From NCBI GenBank assembly GCA_002297965.1, contig DBLF01000045.1:20199-32786 (forward strand): a stretch of 12,588 nt of DNA. The letters run 5' to 3'. The notes beneath the pieces are model-generated. The model was given only the letters and a program-made list of their open reading frames with translations, had not been told where the DNA came from and did not search any database. Below are positions 7,183 to 12,588 of this stretch, in pieces. Origin of the DNA: Candidatus Segatella papionis (GTDB lineage: Bacteria > Bacteroidota > Bacteroidia > Bacteroidales > Bacteroidaceae). Every line of letters starts with the position of its first letter. Within the stretch, counting starts at the first letter, position 1. The position numbers and the translations under genes were made by a program.

Positions 7183-9858
7183 TTAGTTTCTTCCGCCCTG
7201 CGCAACCAGCTCGGCAATATTCTTCAAGAACTCCTTGTGCTCTGACAATTCCTCTAAACTGATGTGCATACGGTAGCGCCAGTAGTGCTTAGGGTTGGCA
7301 GGGATGTTGATGCGCTCGGCATCGGCATCCGACAAGCGCAGGCCTTCGTCGATGGCAAGCCAATCCTGGATGCTCAAGATACAGAGCATGGATGGAGAGA
7401 CGAGATGGCGGGCGATAATGTCTCTTGCCAACCAACCTGGCAGTGGATGTGGGGCTGGTCCCTCGTGATAGAGCATCGTGTTGTAATACTCCTGGGTGCG
7501 AGAGATGTTTTCATCCCACCACATACGCAGGGTAGGCATATCGTGACTGGAGATGGTGCAAACCGAACGATATGGGTTACGGCTCAAGTGTCCGAACTTC
7601 ACAGATGGATCCTTAGGCATGCTCTGAAGCTCCAAGCTCAATATCTTCAACTCGTTCATCACCCATGGCACGCAATCGGGCACCATGCCGAGGTCTTCGG
7701 CACATACCAACATACGGGTAGCCTGAACCAACTTAGGCAACTTCTTCATCGCCTCGCCATACCAGAAATGGTTGTTGCGACGATAGAAATAGTCATTGTA
7801 GAGACGGTTGAACGCTGCCTTGTCGTTGTCGTAGAGCGACTCGTAGATGAAGTCGAGCTGGGCAGAGATGCGTGGATGGAAAAGCTCAGGGTTCTTGTGG
7901 TCTCGCACGAAGAGCACATCGCTAATCAAGGCATACAAACCATCACGCAACCAAAGTTCCTTTTCTTCCGTAACTCCAGCGAAGAGAGCCTCCACCTTGC
8001 GCTGGGTATCCACCTCTGGCTTCATCTGATAACGCTCGTCGTCCAAGCGGTCGAGATATTTCTCCTTCACCTCGTCGGCACGCTCATGGAACATTCTGTC
8101 GAGCACCCAGTCGGTGATGAATGGACAGGTGAAACGATCTTCCTGGAAGTTCAAGCCGTAGCCCTGGATTTCCTCACGGGTCATGGCGAGGGCTGGAGCA
8201 AACTGTCCAAGCAATCCGTGTACGCTATCCACAGGAATCTCCCAGATACGGAAGAAACCGAGCACGTGGTCGATGCGATAAGCATCAAAGTACTTCGACA
8301 TATTCTGGAAACGGCGAGTCCACCACTGGCAACCGTCCTTCAACATCTCATCCCAGTTGTAGGTAGGGAAGCCCCAGTTCTGTCCATTCACAGAGAAGTC
8401 ATCTGGTGGAGCACCAGCCTGACCATTGAGGTTGAAGTACTTAGGCTCCATCCACACATCACAACTGTTGCGGTTTACGCCGATAGGAATGTCGCCCTTC
8501 AAGATAACGCCCTTTGCCTTGGCATGTTCGTGTGCCTCCTGCATCTGCTGGTTCAAAACGAACTGCACGAAGTAGAAGAACTCCACGTCCTTGTAAGCCT
8601 GTGACTTTGCGTCGGAGAGTGCCTTGCGTTCAGCCTCATCCCATACGTTATGGTCTGGCCACTGAGCAAAGTCAGCCGTGCCATACTTGTCGCGCAGGTA
8701 TGAATACTGAGCGTAAGGTACCAGCCATTGTTCTGTTTCCTGGAAGAAAGCCTCGAACTTGGCTGTCTTCATCATCTTTTCACCTTCCTGCGCGAAGATT
8801 CGGCGCAAGTAATCTATCTTGAAATCATTTACCTTCTCATAATCTATCTGACGCAAGTTGTTCAACTGCTTACGCACCTTCTCAGCCTCGGCTCTTGCCT
8901 TGGTATCCTTCAACTCCGGCAGGGCGTTGAGGTCGGCATACTGCGGATGGATGGCGAAGACGCTGATGCAACTGTATGGATAGCTATCCGTCCAAGTATG
9001 GGTGATGGTGGTATCATTGATAGGAAGGAGCTGGAGCACTTTCTGCCCGGTAGAAGCCACCAAGTCGATCATCGTCTTCAAGTCGCCAAAGTCGCCCACG
9101 CCAGCGCTCTTCTCGCTACGCAACGAGAACACAGGCACCAAGGTTCCTGCCAACTTGCGGTTGTAGAGGGCGAAGAAAGCTTGGTCTAGCTCATAGACCA
9201 CAGCCTCGCCGGCTTTCATCTCAGGCAAGTCGATGGTACGGTTCATGCCCGTCTCCCAAAGCAACTGGTCTTTCTGCTTGCTATAAGCCACGAACTTAAA
9301 CTCCATGTGGTTGGTTTGCAGATGCGTGGCATCGATGTCCACCACCCACTCGTTGTAAGTGTGCTGGGTCATCTTCAAGAGTTTCTTGGCATCCCAGGCA
9401 CCCATCAAGTTGTCGGCACCTACCACGCCAAGTCGCTCGCCATCACGAAGTTGAGGAGCACGCACGATGAGACGCACAGTCTTTGCAGCATTTTCCATCG
9501 GCATCTCCTCTGGAGCCTGATGGTTGATGCAATCGGTGAAGGCACTGCTATAGAGGTAAGCATCCTCCGGTATTACCTTCCAGTAATCATAGAGTGTGTA
9601 TTCGTCCGCCTTTCTAGCTGTGAGTTCCAAGCGATGCTTCACCAGCAGCCACTCGGTCTTGATGGTTACGCCGTCACGCTCCACACTATAATAATAGGTG
9701 TAAGCCTGCTCTGGATTCTCCACACTCCAATCGAGCGACCACGTGTTACCATCGAGTGTCGCCATCGGGAACTTCAGTTCCTTATCATCTTTCAGGATGT
9801 TCAAGACGAGCTGTTCGCCGAACACCGTTTTGTATTCTATATTATAATGAATCGTCAT
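7183..9858 (-). CDS. malQ: DPE2-type 4-alpha-glucanotransferase (CBM20 modules plus GH77), cytoplasmic
   Basis: This 891-residue enzyme should transfer glucosyl or maltosyl units between maltose, maltodextrins and glucans, releasing glucose. There is no signal peptide, so it acts in the cytoplasm. Two starch-binding CBM20-like modules occupy about 1-115 and 125-230; the second shows LGVVGADNLMGAWDAKKLLK (143-162). The GH77 domain starts near 235 (LAGTLVPVFSLRSEKSAGVG). Catalytic residues are D530 in DAYRIDHVLGFFR, E721 in CAEDLG and D773 in SSHDMPT. The gap between D530 and E721 is 191 residues, against about 47 in short bacterial MalQ proteins, so roughly 140 residues are inserted. Tandem CBM20 plus this insertion is the architecture of plant DPE2 and its bacterial relatives, which use maltose. 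The gene has its own operator and promoter at 10017-10040 and 9959-9966 and a terminator at 7074-7105, so it may be a single-gene transcript. Confidence 0.93.
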   Translation of the reverse strand: MTIHYNIEYKTVFGEQLVLNILKDDKELKFPMATLDGNTWSLDWSVENPEQAYTYYYSVERDGVTIKTEWLLVKHRLELTARKADEYTLYDYWKVIPEDAYLYSSAFTDCINHQAPEEMPMENAAKTVRLIVRAPQLRDGERLGVVGADNLMGAWDAKKLLKMTQHTYNEWVVDIDATHLQTNHMEFKFVAYSKQKDQLLWETGMNRTIDLPEMKAGEAVVYELDQAFFALYNRKLAGTLVPVFSLRSEKSAGVGDFGDLKTMIDLVASTGQKVLQLLPINDTTITHTWTDSYPYSCISVFAIHPQYADLNALPELKDTKARAEAEKVRKQLNNLRQIDYEKVNDFKIDYLRRIFAQEGEKMMKTAKFEAFFQETEQWLVPYAQYSYLRDKYGTADFAQWPDHNVWDEAERKALSDAKSQAYKDVEFFYFVQFVLNQQMQEAHEHAKAKGVILKGDIPIGVNRNSCDVWMEPKYFNLNGQAGAPPDDFSVNGQNWGFPTYNWDEMLKDGCQWWTRRFQNMSKYFDAYRIDHVLGFFRIWEIPVDSVHGLLGQFAPALAMTREEIQGYGLNFQEDRFTCPFITDWVLDRMFHERADEVKEKYLDRLDDERYQMKPEVDTQRKVEALFAGVTEEKELWLRDGLYALISDVLFVRDHKNPELFHPRISAQLDFIYESLYDNDKAAFNRLYNDYFYRRNNHFWYGEAMKKLPKLVQATRMLVCAEDLGMVPDCVPWVMNELKILSLELQSMPKDPSVKFGHLSRNPYRSVCTISSHDMPTLRMWWDENISRTQEYYNTMLYHEGPAPHPLPGWLARDIIARHLVSPSMLCILSIQDWLAIDEGLRLSDADAERINIPANPKHYWRYRMHISLEELSEHKEFLKNIAELVAQGGRN

Positions 9859-9894
9859 AAGACACCTTATAGGGGGTTAGTTATTTATGTTTAT

Positions 9895-9948
9895 GCTATG
9901 AAATATCTGTTTATACCGCGAATGACATATTTGCGCTATGAAATATCT
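9895..9948 (-). repeat. 14-bp direct repeat in the glucanotransferase leader
   Basis: GCTATGAAATATCT occurs exactly at 9895-9908 and 9935-9948, 40 bases apart; a diverged related segment (GCGAATGACATATTT) lies between them at 9918. On the minus strand both copies (AGATATTTCATAGC) fall in the predicted untranslated leader, between the -7 box and the ATG. They could be a binding site for a protein or part of a leader structure; I do not recognise them. Confidence 0.6.
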
Positions 9949-9958
9949 TTTCACGCTG

Positions 9959-9966
9959 CAAAATTA
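9959..9966 (-). promoter_or_regulatory. -7 promoter box of the glucanotransferase gene
   Basis: The minus strand reads TAATTTTG, a full match to TAnnTTTG, followed by CAG. It predicts a start near 9952 and a leader of about 94 bases. I see no TTTG at the -33 distance. The operator core begins 56 bases upstream of its first base, matching the GH97 P1 arrangement. Confidence 0.6.
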
Positions 9967-10016
9967 AGAAAAATATTCATAGGTTGTACTTTTTCTTTTG
10001 CACAAATCAAAGGAAA

Positions 10017-10040
10017 ACGAGTGCAAACGTTTGCACTCGT
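10017..10040. promoter_or_regulatory. Extended LacI-family operator upstream of the glucanotransferase gene
   Basis: The core TGCAAACGTTTGCA at 10022-10035 is identical to the GH97 operator. Here the palindrome is perfect over 24 bp: ACGAGTGCAAAC followed by its exact complement. It lies 14 bases past the transporter stop codon. In the minus-strand RNA it can also fold into a stem followed by UUUCCUUUG, so it could double as a weak terminator for the transporter gene. Confidence 0.82.
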
Positions 10041-10054
10041 CTCGTATTTCTACC

Positions 10055-11431
10055 TTATTTTTTACTTTCTGCTACAGATTCTTCCTGTTTCTTCTCCTTG
10101 ATGATACTAACAGCCAAGGCACCGCAAATGAGCAGTACGCCAGCCATAATCATCATATCGCTCTGATGAGAACCTACCAGACTCAAGATGCCACCACCAC
10201 AGATGGCAGCCACAATCTGAGGAATACAGATGGTTCCATTGAAGAGACCGAGGTAAGCACCCATGTGTCCATAGCCCTGCAAGGCATTGGTAACAAAGGT
10301 GAAAGGCATCGCCAACATGGCTGCCCAGCCTGCGCCAATCATCAAAAATGGGATGAACTGCAAGTACTGATTGTGCAAGAATGGGATAAGGGCGAAGCCC
10401 ACGCCACCGATAATCAGACTGGCTGCGTATGCCACCTTGGTATTCTTAAACTGAGGCAGAACCACAGCCCAAAGCACAGAGCCTACTGCCTGTACGGCAA
10501 AGAGGATGCCGACCCAGTTGCCAGCCTCCTGGAATTCAGCCGACTTAGGGTCGGTAGTGTTCCATACCGTCTCGGCGATGGCACCAGTAGAATAATTCCA
10601 GAGGTAAAGGAAGCCAGCCCAGCAGAAGAACTGTACCAATCCCACCTTCCAGAAGGTGGAAGGAGCCTTGCGAAGCAAAGTGAACCAATTAGCCTTCTCC
10701 TCAGAAGTTGCATCAGAAGCCTCAGCATTTGAATTCTTCACTCTTCTTTCTTCACTCTTCACTTCATTATAGGCTGCATAATCAGCAGGATTCCACTCCT
10801 TCACCTTCATCGTGGTGTAGATGACACAAAGGATGAGGATGGCAGCACCCACATAGAACGACCAAATGACAGAATCAGGCACCACGCCCTCATCAGCTAC
10901 ATTCTTGATACCCAGGAATGTAAAGAGGAATGGGAAGATATATCCAGCTACAGAACCCGCATTGCAGAGGAAACTCTGAATGGAGTAAGCCTTTGCCTTC
11001 TGCTTCTCGTTCACCATGTCGCCCACCAACATCTTGAATGGCTGCATCGCCATATTAATGCTCGTATCGAGAAACATCAAGGCTATCAAACCGAAGAGCA
11101 TCGCACCGCTCACGGTCAAGCCGAGCGAACCTGCGTTAGGCAACAGGCACATCACGAGCACTGCCACGGTAGCTCCGACAAATAGGTAAGGGATGCGGCG
11201 ACCAAATCGGCACCAAGTCTTGTCGCTCAGTGTGCCGACGATAGGCTGCACAAGGATTCCCATCAGTGGAGGGAGAATCCAGAAATAGCTTAAGTTGTGT
11301 GGGTCTGCACCCAACGTTGCGAAAATTCGGGAGATGTTGGCGCTCTGTAGGGCGTAGGCAATCTGAACCCCGAAGAATCCGAAGCTCAGGTTCCAGAGCT
11401 TCCAGAAACTCAAATCAGGTTTTTGTTTCAT
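10055..11431 (-). CDS. MFS/GPH-type inner-membrane sugar transporter (SLC45-like), probably maltose or malto-oligosaccharides
   Basis: With ATG at 11431 the protein has 458 residues; the frame is open to a TTG at 11464, but the A-rich leader just before the ATG and the typical start MKQKPDLSFWKLWNLSFGFF favour the ATG. About 12 hydrophobic segments are visible. The loop after the second contains the MFS motif GTLSDKTWCRFGRRIP (66-81), close to the RxGRRxP form of GPH/SLC45 sugar transporters. A second family-like segment is GYGHMGAYLGLFNGTICIPQ (386-405). Residues about 210-248 are a charged cytoplasmic loop between the two six-helix halves. In this context it should bring glucose, maltose or short maltodextrins from the periplasm to the cytoplasm, where the DPE2-type enzyme acts. 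No -7 box is visible in the 144 bases before it, so it may be co-transcribed with the regulator gene upstream. The substrate is inferred from neighbours. Confidence 0.88.
   Translation of the reverse strand: MKQKPDLSFWKLWNLSFGFFGVQIAYALQSANISRIFATLGADPHNLSYFWILPPLMGILVQPIVGTLSDKTWCRFGRRIPYLFVGATVAVLVMCLLPNAGSLGLTVSGAMLFGLIALMFLDTSINMAMQPFKMLVGDMVNEKQKAKAYSIQSFLCNAGSVAGYIFPFLFTFLGIKNVADEGVVPDSVIWSFYVGAAILILCVIYTTMKVKEWNPADYAAYNEVKSEERRVKNSNAEASDATSEEKANWFTLLRKAPSTFWKVGLVQFFCWAGFLYLWNYSTGAIAETVWNTTDPKSAEFQEAGNWVGILFAVQAVGSVLWAVVLPQFKNTKVAYAASLIIGGVGFALIPFLHNQYLQFIPFLMIGAGWAAMLAMPFTFVTNALQGYGHMGAYLGLFNGTICIPQIVAAICGGGILSLVGSHQSDMMIMAGVLLICGALAVSIIKEKKQEESVAESKK
10736..10760 (-). repeat. Short direct repeat inside the transporter's central-loop codons
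   Basis: CTTCACTCTTC occurs at 10736-10746 and again at 10750-10760. The minus strand has a GTGAAGAGTGAAGA-like pattern, which resembles simple repeats I associate with intergenic DNA of Bacteroides and Prevotella. Here it keeps the reading frame and encodes a charged stretch (VKSEERRVKN, residues 224-233) in the loop between the two halves of the transporter. Confidence 0.5.
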
Positions 11432-11470
11432 TGTTGTTATATTGTTATTTTGTTTTATACTCAATAATTT

Positions 11471-11514
11471 GGAGTTAAGAAGTTAAAGGAGTTAAGAAGT
11501 TAAAGGAGTTAAGA
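11471..11514. repeat. 17-bp tandem repeat between regulator and transporter genes
   Basis: GGAGTTAAGAAGTTAAA occurs at 11471-11487 and 11488-11504, followed by the first ten bases of a third copy to 11514. Each unit has an internal GTTAA-type subrepeat. It lies about 40 bases upstream of the transporter ATG. It is a simple intergenic repeat with no visible coding or terminator function. Confidence 0.85.
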
Positions 11515-11536
11515 CAACAGCTTTAATGGCGTAAGC

Positions 11537-11578
11537 TTAATTATTAATTCTTAATTATTAATTCTTAATTCTCAATTA
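11537..11578. repeat. 14-bp AT-rich tandem repeat abutting the regulator stop codon
   Basis: TTAATTATTAATTC occurs at 11537-11550 and 11551-11564, and a diverged third copy at 11565-11578 includes the complement of the regulator's TAA stop. It shares the regulator-transporter gap with the 17-bp repeat. No U-tailed GC-rich hairpin is present, so the two genes may be read as one transcript. Confidence 0.75.
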
Positions 11579-12577
11579 TCTCGTCGTTCCTCTAACCACA
11601 AGCCTGGTTCTAACCACTCTTTTCTCCACTTCATCCCTAGGGATAGAGCCCTCCACCTGTCCGATAAGGATGTTGGCAGCCTCCTCTCCTACCGCCACGC
11701 CTCGCTGTTCCACGGTGGTGAGCATCGGGTCGGAAGCCTTGGCACGGTCTCCATTGGTAAATCCACAGATGCTGATGTCGTCGGGCACGCAATATCCCAT
11801 GCGCTTGGCGGTATAGAGGATGCCGATGGCAGTATCGTCGTTGATGGCAAAGAAAGCATCCGGCACATCGTCCTGCTCCAGGATTTCCGGGGTGATAGCC
11901 TCAGCCTGTGCTCGGTTGTCGCAAATCTTCACCCAGTCGGGGTTTTCAGTCAATCCATGCTTCACCAGCGCATCGTGGTAGCCATTGTAACGGTTCTTGG
12001 AGATTTCCATGTTCATCGGCGAGCCATAGAAGGCTATCTTCTTGCATCCCGTGTCGATGAGATGAGTCACGGCGGTAAAAGCGCCCATGTAATCATCCAC
12101 CACCACTCGCGAGCAGTTCACCCCCGTACATATTCTGTCATAGAACACGAGCGGCACCCCATTCTGCATCAACTTTTCGAAATGGGCATACTGCTTGGTG
12201 TCCTTCGCCTGGGAGACGATGATGCCGCACACCTTATTTTTATAGAAGTCATCGCAGATGGCAACCTCTCGGTCGTATCGCTCCTTGCTCTGCGCCACCA
12301 TCACACGATAGCCTCTGGCACGAGCCTCCTCCTCGATACCCGAGAGCACGGACATAAAATAATAGTGTACCAGTTCGGGCAGAATAACTCCAATCACCTT
12401 CATCGGCTGCACCTTACTATGGCGAAGAGCCTCGCCGATGACGTTGGGGTAAAAGTTATGTTCGCGCGCATACGCCTGTATGCGTTCCTTTTGGGCAGCA
12501 CTGATTCGAGGGCTGTCCTTCAACGCTCTGCTCACCGTGGCGATGCTTACGCCCAGGTCGCGAGCTATATCTTTCAT
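11576..12577 (-). CDS. LacI-family transcription regulator, probable maltodextrin regulator of this locus
   Basis: This 333-residue protein has the usual LacI-family length and order. The helix-turn-helix is at the very N-terminus (MKDIARDLGVSIATVSRALK, residues 1-20), followed by a hinge helix near 44-54 (PNVIGEALRHS, with the AL pair that enters the minor groove). The rest is a periplasmic-binding-protein-like effector domain, with VVVDDYMGAF, FFAINDDTAIGI, VPDDISICGF and LTTVEQ as family landmarks. ATVSR in the recognition helix is the type found in regulators binding GCAAACGTTTGC-centred palindromes, and two such sites exist at 7120 and 10022. The effector is probably a maltose or maltodextrin product, by context only. 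The ATG at 12577 fits the family start, but the frame stays open for the last 11 bases to the right edge, so a few more N-terminal residues are possible. It stands where B. thetaiotaomicron would use SusR. Confidence 0.93.
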   Translation of the reverse strand: MKDIARDLGVSIATVSRALKDSPRISAAQKERIQAYAREHNFYPNVIGEALRHSKVQPMKVIGVILPELVHYYFMSVLSGIEEEARARGYRVMVAQSKERYDREVAICDDFYKNKVCGIIVSQAKDTKQYAHFEKLMQNGVPLVFYDRICTGVNCSRVVVDDYMGAFTAVTHLIDTGCKKIAFYGSPMNMEISKNRYNGYHDALVKHGLTENPDWVKICDNRAQAEAITPEILEQDDVPDAFFAINDDTAIGILYTAKRMGYCVPDDISICGFTNGDRAKASDPMLTTVEQRGVAVGEEAANILIGQVEGSIPRDEVEKRVVRTRLVVRGTTR

Positions 12578-12588
12578 TGTTATGATGT

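Noticed and set aside
7264..8604. 446-codon plus-strand frame opposite the glucanotransferase
   Set aside because: Same reasoning: it lies wholly within a conserved GH77 gene on the other strand and shows no family motif.
11432..11464. Upstream TTG start extending the transporter by 11 residues
   Set aside because: The added residues (SIKQNNNITT) come from an A-rich leader typical of untranslated sequence before Bacteroidota start codons; the ATG at 11431 gives a normal transporter N-terminus.
11537..11578. Attachment site or insertion-sequence end
   Set aside because: The AT-rich repeats have no partner elsewhere in the window and no integrase or transposase is nearby; simple tandem repeats explain them.

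Overview
The window most likely comes from a Bacteroidota genome of the Prevotella/Segatella type. Three things point there. Promoter-like elements match the Bacteroidota -7 consensus TAnnTTTG. Start codons are preceded by A-rich leaders rather than Shine-Dalgarno sequences. The gene content is a Sus-like starch and malto-oligosaccharide locus. The genus is inferred from overall impression, not proven.

All seven genes lie on the minus strand, so transcription runs from right to left. In that order they are: a LacI-family regulator (11576-12577), an MFS/GPH sugar transporter of the SLC45-like type (10055-11431), a DPE2-type 4-alpha-glucanotransferase with CBM20 modules and a GH77 domain (7183-9858), a SusB-type GH97 alpha-glucosidase (4785-6923), a type I pullulanase of GH13 (2733-4703) and a SusA-type GH13 amylase/neopullulanase (687-2612). 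A strong hairpin terminator at 534-579 closes the group. Beyond it, the GTG-started N-terminus of a sensor with a beta-propeller periplasmic domain (probably a hybrid two-component regulator) runs off the left edge.

The genes form a coherent pathway. The pullulanase, GH97 and GH13 enzymes each carry an N-terminal signal peptide without a lipobox, so they should cut alpha-1,6 and alpha-1,4 bonds of imported glucans in the periplasm, giving glucose, maltose and short oligosaccharides. The MFS transporter would carry products across the inner membrane, and the cytoplasmic glucanotransferase would process maltose and maltodextrins. The LacI-type protein is the likely maltodextrin-responsive regulator in place of the SusR of Bacteroides thetaiotaomicron. 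No SusC/SusD pair is in the window.

The most informative non-coding signal is a perfect operator core, TGCAAACGTTTGCA, upstream of both the glucanotransferase and the GH97 gene. In both cases it lies exactly 56 bases upstream of the -7 promoter box. This geometry would suit an activator better than a simple repressor. Other non-coding structure includes a five-unit 22-bp degenerate tandem array at the 3' end of the amylase gene, a duplicated 19-bp promoter element before GH97, a 14-bp direct repeat in the glucanotransferase leader, a REP-like palindrome between pullulanase and amylase, and simple AT-rich tandem repeats between regulator and transporter. No intergenic stretch exceeds 300 bases. 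I saw no RNA gene, CRISPR array, insertion sequence or phage gene.
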